The notes under the pieces are model-generated. The model did not search any database, was not told the DNA's origin, and worked only from the letters and a program-made list of their open reading frames with translations. Both the position numbers and the translations under genes were made by a program. DNA of 24,395 nt from a virus: IMG/VR virus record IMGVR_UViG_3300043640_000093, positions 1 through 24,395 of that record; one strand, written 5' to 3'. Shown here one piece after another: positions 13,299 through 20,312 of the stretch (the first letter of the stretch is position 1; each line of letters opens with the position of its first letter).

Positions 13299-15041
13299 CT
13301 ATCCGTCGCTGGCCGATGGGGTGCTGCTGGCCGCCGGGGTGACGCTGCTGGTGCCGTCCCGCGGGTCTGTGACGGCAGCGCCATGAGCAGCGCCGGTGAC
13401 CGCCGGGGTGAGGACGGCCATGGGTGCGACGGCTGGCGCTGAGGTGCTGCCCGCGGTGACAGTGGCCGTGCTGGCCGCGTTGACGATCGGCGGCGTGCCC
13501 TGGCCGGTCGCGGTGACCGCGCCTGCGGCGGTGAGGACAGCCCCGGCGCGCTGGGTGACGACCGCGGACACGGCTCCGGCACCGGCGAGGGACGCGGTCC
13601 CGGTGGCCGTTCCGCCGCCCGCGCTCCCCGCGGCGGTGAGCGAACCGACCCCGGCGAGGGACGCGGTGACGGCCTGGGCAGCGACTGCGGCCAGCGCGCC
13701 CGCGCCCGTCAGCGTGCCGCCAGCGGCCTGGGCAGCTTTCGCGGTGACCGCACCCGCACCGGCCAGGGCAGCACCCGCAGCCTGGGTGGCTGCGGCGGTA
13801 ACAGTCCCGGCACCAGCAGGAGCCGCTACGGCCGCCTGCGTGGCGAGTGCCGTGACCGCGCCAGCACCAGCGACAGCGGCGGTGCCGGACGACAGCCCGG
13901 ACACCGTCCCCGCGGCGGTGACCACACCCGCCCCGGCCAGGGTGGCCGTAGCGGACTGTGTGGCTACGGCGGTAACCGTCCCCGCAGCGGCGGGGGCCGC
14001 GGCAGCGATCTGCGTGGCTACCGCAGTGACCGACCCTGCGCCCGCCAGTGACGCCGTGGCAGCCTGGGTGGCCGTAGCGGTGACCGCGGCCGCGCCAGTG
14101 AGAGGTGCCCCGGCGATCTGGGTGGCTACCGCTGTCACGGTGCCCGCGGCCGTCAGGGACGCACCTGCGGCCTGGGTGGCGGCCGCAGCGACCGCACCAG
14201 CCCCGGCGGCCGCCGCGCCGGTCGAGTCGATGATGACCCCGCCGGCCGGGATGTCCCCGGACGGCGGCGCGTAGAACGGCGTCCCGCCCGGCATTCCCGG
14301 CAGGCCCTGCCCCGGATGCCAGCCGGGGGCTAGCGGCAGGAGCGGCGGCATGTCCGGGGCGGCTACGGACGCCGGGCCGAGGTAGCCCGTGGTGGACGCC
14401 CCGAAGTCATCGAGCCACAGCGGCCCCACCGCTGAGGCTGGCGAGTTCGAGATACCCCAGCCGATGCTGCCGACCGACGCGCCCGTGTTCTGCAGCGCCG
14501 TGGACGTCTGGGTTTCCAGGACCGACGGGTCGTCCAGGCCGTTGAACAGCTTGAACTCAAGCTGCCCCACCGTGGCCGAGGCGAGGAGGAAACCCTCGAC
14601 CCGGAACCACTGGTTAAGCGGGTAGGTGTTCGCAGACGTCAGGATCGTGGTCGATCCCGAGTTCTGCATGATGATCTTCTGGGCGGTGTTGGTGAGCACC
14701 GCCCCGCAGAGCGTCCCGGCCGACGTGGTGTTCCAGAACGTCACGACCCGGTTATTCGCAGCGGGCTGCGCCGTGACGTACAGGTAGATGCGGAACCAGA
14801 CCTGCGGCTGGCCAGCGCCGAGCGACGTCCCCCAGTAGCCGAAGCTGAACGTGGCCGCGGCGGATGAGCACTGGAGACTTAGGCCGCCGTGCGCGGCGTG
14901 GGCGCTGTCGGACGCCAGGACTGAGCCAGCGCCGATCGACACCGTGTCGAGGGCGTTCCCGGATACGCCGCCAGAGTTGGCGTTGCTGATCGTGGTGCCG
15001 CTGGGAGTGACGCCTTCGAGACTGTTGAGCAGGACAGGCAC
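13299..15041 (-). CDS. LamG-like appendage protein with 13 Ala/Thr-rich repeats
   Basis: A 580-aa protein, GTG at 15041 with GAGAGGCGGG upstream. Residues about 1-225 form a concanavalin/LamG-like beta-sandwich: TVSIGAGSVLASDSAHAAHG, FGYWGTSLGAGQPQVWFRIY, QWFRVEGFLL, and WLDDFGAS. A Pro/Gly-rich hinge follows at 230-270. Residues 278-513 are thirteen repeats of about 18 aa, with the pattern LAGAGxVTAxATQxAxAx. The C-terminus is Ser/Thr/Ala-rich and lacks a membrane anchor. It is likely a capsid-associated fibre or decoration that binds sugars or cell surface. Its long Ser/Thr-rich stretch makes it a good candidate acceptor for the nearby glycosyltransferases. Confidence 0.7.
   Translation of the reverse strand: MPVLLNSLEGVTPSGTTISNANSGGVSGNALDTVSIGAGSVLASDSAHAAHGGLSLQCSSAAATFSFGYWGTSLGAGQPQVWFRIYLYVTAQPAANNRVVTFWNTTSAGTLCGAVLTNTAQKIIMQNSGSTTILTSANTYPLNQWFRVEGFLLASATVGQLEFKLFNGLDDPSVLETQTSTALQNTGASVGSIGWGISNSPASAVGPLWLDDFGASTTGYLGPASVAAPDMPPLLPLAPGWHPGQGLPGMPGGTPFYAPPSGDIPAGGVIIDSTGAAAAGAGAVAAAATQAAGASLTAAGTVTAVATQIAGAPLTGAAAVTATATQAATASLAGAGSVTAVATQIAAAAPAAAGTVTAVATQSATATLAGAGVVTAAGTVSGLSSGTAAVAGAGAVTALATQAAVAAPAGAGTVTAAATQAAGAALAGAGAVTAKAAQAAGGTLTGAGALAAVAAQAVTASLAGVGSLTAAGSAGGGTATGTASLAGAGAVSAVVTQRAGAVLTAAGAVTATGQGTPPIVNAASTATVTAGSTSAPAVAPMAVLTPAVTGAAHGAAVTDPRDGTSSVTPAASSTPSASDG
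13503..14210 (-). repeat. Thirteen tandem 54-bp repeats
   Basis: This segment encodes residues 278-513 of the LamG-like protein. The unit is 18 codons, for example LTAAGTVTAVATQIAGAP, LAGAGSVTAVATQIAAAA and PAGAGTVTAAATQAAGAA. Two copies carry insertions of 4-5 codons (ending SGLSSGTAA and GGGTATGTAS). Copies have diverged, mostly among Ala, Thr, Val and Ser. The count comes from reading by eye. Such arrays usually change in copy number by recombination. Confidence 0.75.
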
Positions 15042-15073
15042 GGGCCACCCGCCTCTCGGTCAGGCCGGGAGGG

Positions 15074-15661
15074 TCACCCGAGCAGCTCGCACGTCAGCTC
15101 GTCGCAGGTGATGGTGGCCAGGGCCGTGGTCACGTTCGGGAAGATGCCGACCGAGATCATCTGCCCCTGGTTCGTGTTACCGCCGCCCGCCACCTGGGTC
15201 GCGGTGCGCAGCGCCAGGGTGATCGGCAGCGCGAACGGCACGGCGAACGCGGTGATAGCCGACGCCTGGTAGAACTTGCCCTGGCCGAAATACACAGCGG
15301 TACCGGCGACCGAGGTGGACAGGGCCCGGACATGGCCGTCCCACTCCAGCGTCCACGGCCACGACGCCGAGCCCGTGTTGGCGACCGTGACGGCCCCCGT
15401 GGCCGCCAGCTGCAGCGACGTCCCGGCGACCAGCGACGTCCCGGCGTTGGACAGGTAGAAGCCCCACGTCGGGGTCGCGGTGGCCGCCGATGAGACGTAG
15501 GAGCCGGTCGCGCGCAGCCGGATGCGGGTGCCCAGGTTCAGCGTGAACGGCGGGATCACCACCTCCGCCGGGGAGTAGTCCGTCAGCGCGGCGGCGACAG
15601 CAGCGGAGTTGCTGACGATCCCCATGTTCTCCATGGGGGCGGACCACAGCGTCGATGGCAT
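15074..15661 (-). CDS. Beta-sandwich structural protein
   Basis: A 195-aa protein, ATG at 15661, 9 bases after the preceding stop; ribosome site weak. It is beta-rich: FTLNLGTRIRLRATGSY at 39-55, TWGFYLSNAGTSLVAGTSL, WPWTLEWDGHVRALST, TAVYFGQGKFYQ, and a closing TTALATITCDELTCEL. The strand pattern is the same kind as in the tail-tip protein at 1045-1767, and resembles the small jelly-roll proteins that cap phage fibres or decorate heads. It lies between the phage-fibre-like gene at 15671 and the LamG-like gene at 13299, so a head-appendage role is likely. No enzyme motif is visible. Confidence 0.65.
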   Translation of the reverse strand: MPSTLWSAPMENMGIVSNSAAVAAALTDYSPAEVVIPPFTLNLGTRIRLRATGSYVSSAATATPTWGFYLSNAGTSLVAGTSLQLAATGAVTVANTGSASWPWTLEWDGHVRALSTSVAGTAVYFGQGKFYQASAITAFAVPFALPITLALRTATQVAGGGNTNQGQMISVGIFPNVTTALATITCDELTCELLG

Positions 15662-15670
15662 GTCAGCGGC

Positions 15671-16117
15671 TCACGTCAGCGAGATCTGGATACCGGCGGC
15701 GGCACCGGACCCGCCGACGATCTGGAACGTGTTGCCGTTGGCGACGTTGACCGGCTGCCCGTTGAACGGCCCCCACCATGCCCGCACCGCCGCCGAGCTG
15801 GTCAGGTCCAGGCTGACGACCGCGGTCGGTGATCCCGATGAGACGAACGACTGGGTGATGAACGGGACGCCCACCGCGCTGCCCGCCGACGACGCGGTAG
15901 ACGCCGTGGTGCCCAGCGTGAAACCGCCCGCCGTGTAACCGGAGGTCTGCGTGCCGATATCCGTGCCCGCCGCGGAAGCCGTGGACAGGGTCGAGTTCAG
16001 CCGCAGCTTCATCGCCGACGCGGCCAGGGCCGTGAACGCCCCGGGGATGCCCGCCGCGCCCGTCGGCGTCGTCGCGTTCAGGATGTTAGAGATCATCGTG
16101 TTGTCGATGGCCGCCAT
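15671..16117 (-). CDS. Phage fibre-like structural protein
   Basis: A 148-aa protein, ATG at 16117 with AGGAG 7 bases upstream, overlapping the previous stop by one base (TAATG). It begins NTMISNILNATTPTGAAG and has GTDIGTQTSGYTAGGFTLGT in the middle and a closing FQIVGGSGAAAGIQISLT. This pattern (start helix with NxxLN, then a GTEVSGGYARQ-like strand) is seen in a widespread family of phage head or tail fibre components. It is Ser/Thr/Ala-rich, so it could be a glycan acceptor. Exact location in the virion is unknown. Confidence 0.65.
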   Translation of the reverse strand: MAAIDNTMISNILNATTPTGAAGIPGAFTALAASAMKLRLNSTLSTASAAGTDIGTQTSGYTAGGFTLGTTASTASSAGSAVGVPFITQSFVSSGSPTAVVSLDLTSSAAVRAWWGPFNGQPVNVANGNTFQIVGGSGAAAGIQISLT

Positions 16118-16311
16118 TACCGCTCCTGCCCGGTGCCCAGCAGCGGCACCTGATCCTCATCGAGGCCGAACATGTGGCCCAGGTCGAACGTGGCCTCCAG
16201 CAGCGTCCGGCCGCCGGCGTCAACCACGTGACCGTCCGGGTCGAGCACCCGCCAGCCCTGGTCCGGTTCCCACGCGGGGAGCTTGATCTGCGCCAGGCCC
16301 AGCAGATGCAC
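16117..16311 (-). CDS. Small acidic hypothetical protein
   Basis: A 64-aa protein. I choose the GTG at 16311, just after the TAG of the preceding small gene; the reading frame extends further upstream but there overlaps that gene with an Arg-rich, shadow-like sequence. The protein reads VHLLGLAQIKLPAWEPDQGW, then VLDPDGHVVDAGGRTLLEAT and DLGHMFGLDEDQVPLLGTG. No strong ribosome site is visible, so it relies on coupling. Its stop overlaps the next start (TAATG). It is acidic and soluble; function unknown. Small proteins of this kind are common between capsid and connector genes. Confidence 0.55.
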   Translation of the reverse strand: MHLLGLAQIKLPAWEPDQGWRVLDPDGHVVDAGGRTLLEATFDLGHMFGLDEDQVPLLGTGQER

Positions 16312-16316
16312 GGCAG

Positions 16317-16526
16317 CTACTGCTTCTTCGCCGCGGTGCGCTTCTCGGCCGTGTCCGGCGCGGGCCGGGTCTCCGCCTTGCGCTCGGCCGCGACCGGCTG
16401 CGCCCATCCGGCCGCGCACACCGCCGCGCCTTCCTCGTCGTCCACGTCGATCTCGCCGCCGAGCGGGGGCCACATCCGGCCGTCGTGGCGCGGGCCGGTC
16501 CGTTCCTCGAGCATCCGGATCTTCAC
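16317..16526 (-). CDS. Small charged hypothetical protein
   Basis: A 69-aa protein, GTG at 16526, overlapping the glycosyltransferase stop as GTGA, with GGAGGT 6 bases upstream. The N-terminal half has MKIRMLEERTGPRHDGRMWP and the acidic EIDVDDEEGAAVCAAGWAQP; this ordered part is similar in style to small phage proteins with a beta-strand plus acidic turn. The C-terminal 25 residues are Lys/Ala/Glu-rich and probably disordered. The excellent ribosome site and the coupling support translation. No function can be assigned. Confidence 0.65.
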   Translation of the reverse strand: MKIRMLEERTGPRHDGRMWPPLGGEIDVDDEEGAAVCAAGWAQPVAAERKAETRPAPDTAEKRTAAKKQ

Positions 16527-17521
16527 AGCAGACCTCCATAGGCGGATTCCCAGAGCTTCCAGCCCTGCTCGATCGTGTGCGCCCGGGCGTGCTCGCGGGC
16601 CTTCGCGCCCATGCTTTCCCGCAGTTCAGTATCGGAAGCCAGCTCCGACATGTACTTAAGCCACTCGTGGTCGCGCTTCACCAGAAACCCGGTCACCCCG
16701 TGCAGGATGAAGTCCCGGTATGGCTCCGAGTCGGTCGCGATCACCGGGATGCCGCGGGCCGCGTACTCCAGTGCCTTGATCGCGCTCTTCGACCGGGCGA
16801 ACTTCGTCAGCACCAGCGGCGCCAGCCCGATGTCCAGGTCAACCGACTGGTAGTACGCCTCCGGGTCGGCGACCACATGCGACCACGGGCTGAACGTGAC
16901 CCGCGGGTGGCGGACCGTGGGCCGGTAGTCCACGCCGCCCAGGTGCCCGTCCCAGCCAGGGAAACGGTTCAGGAACCGCCGCAGCGGCGCGGCGATCACG
17001 CCGATGTCCCGGCCGTGGGACGCGCCGCCCATCCACCCGCACCGGGGCCGCGGCCTGGGCTCCCGCGGCAGGTCGCACACCCAGCCGGGGATGAAGTTCG
17101 GCAGGACCGCCACGTGCGGGTTGTGCTCCCGCATCACTTCCGCGAGCGGCTCGGTGGTGACGGTGACCAGGTTCGCGACCTGCGCCGAGTGCGCCACCGC
17201 GTCCTGCGCGTCGGCGCGGGAGTACCGGGTGTAGGCGGCCCAGTTGACCGGCTCGACGGCCTGGACGTCGTCGTCCACCTCGTAGACCAGTTTCGAGTGA
17301 GCGGCCATCCGCCGCCAGCCGCCCATCCCGGCGTGGGAATCCCACCGCTGCGCGACGACGATGTCCTGCCCGGTGACCTGGCTGACGGTGACACCCGGCC
17401 CGGCGGACTGGTCGGCACCGGCGAGGGTCACGTCGTGGCCGTGGCGGCCGAGTTCCTGCAAGGGCAGGATCACGCGGTACCAGGCGCAGCCTGAGCCGTC
17501 GTGCCCGGCGAAGACCTTCAC
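16523..17521 (-). CDS. GT4-like glycosyltransferase
   Basis: A 332-aa protein, GTG at 17521 overlapping the 60-aa gene (GTGA). It has the GT-B plan of family 4: an N-terminal acceptor half starting MKVFAGHDGSGCAWYRVILP, with LVYEVDDDVQ at 78-87, a LPNFIP linker at 140-145, and a C-terminal donor half with RCGWMGGASHGRD at 160-172, DIGLAPL at 230-236, and SKSAIKALEYAARGIPVIA at 244-262, followed by TGFLV. The latter matches the region that binds the nucleotide sugar in this family. It should add a hexose or similar sugar in the cytoplasm. It is the last gene of the sugar block before the fibre-like proteins. Confidence 0.85.
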   Translation of the reverse strand: MKVFAGHDGSGCAWYRVILPLQELGRHGHDVTLAGADQSAGPGVTVSQVTGQDIVVAQRWDSHAGMGGWRRMAAHSKLVYEVDDDVQAVEPVNWAAYTRYSRADAQDAVAHSAQVANLVTVTTEPLAEVMREHNPHVAVLPNFIPGWVCDLPREPRPRPRCGWMGGASHGRDIGVIAAPLRRFLNRFPGWDGHLGGVDYRPTVRHPRVTFSPWSHVVADPEAYYQSVDLDIGLAPLVLTKFARSKSAIKALEYAARGIPVIATDSEPYRDFILHGVTGFLVKRDHEWLKYMSELASDTELRESMGAKAREHARAHTIEQGWKLWESAYGGLL

Positions 17522-17700
17522 TTGCCGTCGCTGGCCTTCCCCGCCGCCTGGTGGACGGGCCCGTTGACGGCCTCGCCGGACATGTGTGACGCGGTAGTGC
17601 CCGACTTCGCGGTGGCCAGCAGCCGGGTCAGCTTGTCCGCCAGCTCCCGCTCATCCTCCGCGGTCGCGCACTGCCCGGCGGCGGTCAGGGTCCACGCCAT
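17518..17700 (-). CDS. 60-aa protein inside the sugar block
   Basis: A 60-aa protein, ATG at 17700 with GAGGAG 7 bases upstream; a longer upstream reading is rejected because it overlaps the GT2 gene. It reads MAWTLTAAGQCATAEDEREL, ADKLTRLLATAKSGTTASHM, then SGEAVNGPVHQAAGKASDGK. The centre is a helix and the tail is flexible. Its stop overlaps the GT4-like start, so the two are coupled. Small proteins with a similar start occur among actinophage capsid-region genes. It could be a decoration protein that is itself glycosylated, but nothing in the sequence proves that. Confidence 0.65.
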   Translation of the reverse strand: MAWTLTAAGQCATAEDERELADKLTRLLATAKSGTTASHMSGEAVNGPVHQAAGKASDGK

Positions 17701-17710
17701 GACGTGCTCC

Positions 17711-18349
17711 TCAGCCGTTGAAGTAGTAGTCGGCGGTGATCTCGCCGTCGAAGACCCACGTGGCCCCGGCGGACATCCAGCGGGCCACCAGGTCCCAGTC
17801 CACGGTCTCCTGCCACCCGTCATCCCGCCACGTGGCCGTTTCCAGCAGGCCGCGGCGGTGCATGATCGCGGACGTGTCGATCCCGCCGCAGAACGGCGGG
17901 TCAGCGCCGACTGCGTACGGCGGCCCGTGGCCGTTCATCAGGATCAGGCTGTACGCGAACCCGGCGCCCGGGTCGGCTTCCAGTGCCGCGACCAGGCGGG
18001 CGACGTGACCGGGGCGGAACGCGTTGTCGTCGTCCAGGTAGGCGATGTAATCGCCCTTGGCCAGCTCCAGGCCACGGAGCCGGGCGCGGTGACCCCACCG
18101 GGCTGCCGGGTCATGCTCCGGCATTTCGCGGAACTGCACGTCATGCATGGGTCGCGGTTCCCCGTCGAGGACGCGCTGCCGCCATTCGCGGATCACGGCC
18201 GCCAGTTCCGGGTCCGGCCCATCGGAGATCACGACATGCTCGACGTTGCCGTAAGTCTGCGCCTGCACCGACGGGACGCACCGGTTCAGCAGCAGGTCAT
18301 GCCGCCGCCACGACGGGGTTATGACACTGACGAGCGGCTGGTCAGCCAT
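17711..18349 (-). CDS. GT2 family glycosyltransferase
   Basis: A 212-aa protein. I choose the ATG at 18349, which places VSVITPSWRRHDLLLNRCV, the canonical GT-A start, at residues 7-25; the gene then overlaps the epimerase end by 31 bases. Residues 99-109 read GDYIAYLDDDN, with the DDD/DXD metal and nucleotide-sugar site at Asp106-108. WQETVDWDLVARWMSAGATW at 179-198 fits the conserved ED-like acceptor region. At 212 aa it is close to a minimal GT-A domain, with no membrane helix. It should be a cytoplasmic enzyme that transfers one sugar, perhaps directly to a virion protein. Confidence 0.87.
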   Translation of the reverse strand: MADQPLVSVITPSWRRHDLLLNRCVPSVQAQTYGNVEHVVISDGPDPELAAVIREWRQRVLDGEPRPMHDVQFREMPEHDPAARWGHRARLRGLELAKGDYIAYLDDDNAFRPGHVARLVAALEADPGAGFAYSLILMNGHGPPYAVGADPPFCGGIDTSAIMHRRGLLETATWRDDGWQETVDWDLVARWMSAGATWVFDGEITADYYFNG

Positions 18350-19188
18350 TCCCGGTACCAGGCGATCGTCTCGGGGACCAGGTAGGGCCAGGGGTTGCGG
18401 CACACCGGGGACGCGGCGACCACTTCGGCGAAGCCTGGTTCACCGGGGCGGGGCGCGACTCCGACCAGCGCCCACGGCACCAGCGCCCACGGCATCGTGC
18501 GGCCGGCTGCCCTGGCGATATCCTCGGCCACCTGGGCGACACTGACGGGCTTCCCGCACCCGGCCTCGGTTACTGTGCCGTACGGGCCGTCTATCGCGTC
18601 AGCGAGCGCCACAGCGACGTCTGAGACGTGTACGGGGTCGATGAGCTGGCCGCCGCCGCCGCACAGTTCCAGCGGCAGGCCTTCCAGCGCGTTGCAGGCG
18701 AACGTGGGGAAGAACTTGTGCACCTTCGCCGGGCCGTGCGGCGGTCCCGGGATCTGGCCCGGGCCGTACACGTGGTAGGCGCGGACCACGGTGATCTTCT
18801 CGCCCAGCCAGCGGGCCCGCGCCAGGCCCAAGTCCTCCGCGCACGCCTTCGTGATCGCGTACGGGTTCGGCTGCCCCTTGTGGCCGGTGCCGATCTGCAC
18901 CACCGGCACCCCCCCGTACCGCTTCGCCGCGTCGTAGATGTTCACCGCGCCCAGGATGTTCGTCTCGGCGGCCTGGCGCTCGGCGCCGAGCAGCTCGGGG
19001 GTGCCGAGCATCCCGGCCAGGTTGACCACGGCGCCGATGTCGCGGCCGAACAGGGCCCGCTCCACGTCGGCCACGGAGCGGATGTCCTGCGGCTGATCGA
19101 ACGGGATGACCACGTGGCCGCGCTGGCACAACTCAGCGCGCAGGTGACGGCCGATGAACCCCGACGAGCCGGTGACCAGAACTTTCAC
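18319..19188 (-). CDS. NAD-dependent sugar epimerase/dehydratase
   Basis: A 289-aa extended SDR protein, GTG at 19188 overlapping the methyltransferase stop (GTGA). MKVLVTGSSGFIGRHLRAEL at 1-20 is the NAD-binding TGxxGFIG Rossmann start. VVNLAGMLG at 54-62 fits the second conserved part, and PYAITK at 109-114 gives the catalytic YxxxK (Tyr110, Lys114). VRAYHVYGPGQ and LIDPVHVSDVAVAL follow as in nucleotide-sugar epimerases. It likely makes or alters an NDP-sugar for the neighbouring glycosyltransferases. The exact sugar cannot be read from sequence. At 289 aa it is slightly shorter than the usual 310-340. Confidence 0.87.
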   Translation of the reverse strand: MKVLVTGSSGFIGRHLRAELCQRGHVVIPFDQPQDIRSVADVERALFGRDIGAVVNLAGMLGTPELLGAERQAAETNILGAVNIYDAAKRYGGVPVVQIGTGHKGQPNPYAITKACAEDLGLARARWLGEKITVVRAYHVYGPGQIPGPPHGPAKVHKFFPTFACNALEGLPLELCGGGGQLIDPVHVSDVAVALADAIDGPYGTVTEAGCGKPVSVAQVAEDIARAAGRTMPWALVPWALVGVAPRPGEPGFAEVVAASPVCRNPWPYLVPETIAWYREWLTSRSSVS

Positions 19189-19718
19189 GTCTTCACCACG
19201 AACAGGGACCCCGTCAGCTCATCCGGCCCGGCGGGGAACGCCTCACCGAGGGCCTGGCGGACACCGGGACAGCAGCAGTCCTCCCCGTAGTCATGCACGG
19301 CCAGCACCCCGCCCGGGCGGAGGATCTTCAGCGCGCCCGCCACGTCCGAGCGGACTGCGGCGTACGAGTGGTCGCCGTCGATGAACACCAGCCCGAACCG
19401 GCTCCCCTCCGCCGCGAACATGCTCATCGCCGACAGGGAAGACTCCACCAGGATCGCGACGCCGGTGACGCCGTACGCGGCGAGGTTGCGTTCCATCCCG
19501 GCCAGCGAATCGGGAACCCAGGTGTGCGGGTCCACGGCGGCCACCCGGGCACCGGCGAGGGCCATGACGATCGCGCTGTACCCGAACGCCGACCCGATCT
19601 CCAGCACGTCACCGGCGGACGCGGCCAGCCCGGCCAGGGCGGCGGCTTCCTCCGGCGTGATGGACGTGGAGATGGCCGGGCCGTCACCGGCTGCGACGTC
19701 ACGCCAGGGCAGGTGCAC
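19185..19718 (-). CDS. Class I SAM-dependent methyltransferase
   Basis: A 177-aa protein. The GTG at 19718 is the first start after the preceding stop (19720-19722); a longer upstream reading overlaps that gene fully and is rejected. VLEIGSAFGYSA at 38-49 is motif I (SAM binding), VAAVDPH at 59-65 gives the acidic residue for the ribose, and VFIDGDHSYAAVRSDV at 111-126 with GGVLAVHDYG at 136-145 match the Methyltransf_24 type found with sugar genes. A CCC triplet at 148-150 is unusual. It is the first gene of the sugar block and probably methylates the sugar, as in the O-methylated glycans of some actinophage virions; that substrate is inferred. Confidence 0.85.
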   Translation of the reverse strand: MHLPWRDVAAGDGPAISTSITPEEAAALAGLAASAGDVLEIGSAFGYSAIVMALAGARVAAVDPHTWVPDSLAGMERNLAAYGVTGVAILVESSLSAMSMFAAEGSRFGLVFIDGDHSYAAVRSDVAGALKILRPGGVLAVHDYGEDCCCPGVRQALGEAFPAGPDELTGSLFVVKT

Positions 19719-19719
19719 G

Positions 19720-19899
19720 CTAGGTCTGCCGCCAGGGACTGTCCGACGGCCAGTCGCCGGACACCTTCCCGGACATGTCACACGGCCCCGACGACAGCTT
19801 CACCCACTCGCCGAGCATGGAACCGTCCGGTGCGGCCGCGTCGTACGGCTGGCCGGGCTGGTCCGGCGCCGAGGTGACCGGCTCAGGTGCGGTAGCCAT
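19720..19899 (-). CDS. Small hypothetical protein
   Basis: A 59-aa protein. The ATG at 19899 has GAGGAG 6 bases upstream; a TTG at 19920 would lie before that site and is less likely. It is acidic and Pro/Ser-rich: ATAPEPVTSAPDQPGQPYDA, AAPDGSMLGEWVKLSSGPCD, then MSGKVSGDWPSDSPWRQT. It overlaps the end of the preceding 59-aa gene by 17 bases. It lies immediately before the methyltransferase, with a gap of one base. No fold or function is recognisable. Confidence 0.6.
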   Translation of the reverse strand: MATAPEPVTSAPDQPGQPYDAAAPDGSMLGEWVKLSSGPCDMSGKVSGDWPSDSPWRQT

Positions 19900-20062
19900 C
19901 ACTTGCTCCTCGTGTCTCAACGGGCGCGGGCTCCGGTTCCCCGGGATGCCCGCGCGCCTCAGCCATCTCCGCGGCCTTCGCCTTCGCCTGCAGGGAAACC
20001 CTCACCTGCTCCGGCACCGGAGCCGCGGCCTGCTCGTCCGCACCTGGCTCCTGCGCAGCCAT
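19883..20062 (-). CDS. 59-aa small protein, Ala/Glu/Pro-rich
   Basis: A 59-aa reading frame with ATG at 20062, overlapping the stop of the preceding gene by one base (TGATG). It reads MAAQEPGADEQAAAPVPEQV, then a helix RVSLQAKAKAAEMAEARG, then a Pro-rich end. Its stop at 19883-19885 falls inside the next gene. It fills an otherwise empty interval of about 160 bases in a tightly packed operon. It is likely disordered at both ends with a short central helix. No function is assigned. Confidence 0.55.
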   Translation of the reverse strand: MAAQEPGADEQAAAPVPEQVRVSLQAKAKAAEMAEARGHPGEPEPAPVETRGASDGYRT

Positions 20063-20310
20063 CAGTCCATCGCCTTCCAGGTCACGGGAACCGGCTGGTA
20101 CGCCATGGGCAGCCGCGACGGGGCGGTGCCCACCGGCAGCGTGGCGCTGGCCTGCACGGCCGGGTCGCCCTGGTGCTCACGGTCCGGGAGCGGGTCCGAC
20201 GGCTGGCTGCCCGGCGCCGTCATCGCCTGCTCATTGCTGGACACCATGTTCCCGCCGGCCTGCGACGTGGCCCACGGGCCGAACCTGGCCTGCCCTGACA
20301 GATCCTGCAT
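20062..20310 (-). CDS. Small hypothetical protein
   Basis: An 82-aa protein, ATG at 20310 shortly after the preceding stop, with GGAAGGAG about 12 bases upstream, a longer spacing than usual. It has QARFGPWATSQAGGNMVSSN, a Pro/Ser/Glu-rich centre, and QPVPVTWKAMD at the C-terminus. There are no cysteines or hydrophobic segments. It belongs to the run of small low-complexity proteins between the capsid and the sugar block; perhaps these are capsid-associated. No family recognised. Confidence 0.6.
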   Translation of the reverse strand: MQDLSGQARFGPWATSQAGGNMVSSNEQAMTAPGSQPSDPLPDREHQGDPAVQASATLPVGTAPSRLPMAYQPVPVTWKAMD

Positions 20311-20312
20311 CG

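Noticed and set aside
13503-14210. CRISPR array reading of the 54-bp repeats
   Set aside because: Repeats are contiguous, diverged and in frame with a coding sequence; no spacers are present.
13396-14274. Plus-strand open frame of 292 codons, Ala/Pro/Val-rich
   Set aside because: It mirrors the 54-bp repeats of the minus-strand LamG-like gene; no ribosome site or independent signal.
16117-16539. 140-aa extension of the small acidic protein
   Set aside because: The first half is Arg/Gly-rich and overlaps the 69-aa gene, which has GGAGGT and a coupled start.
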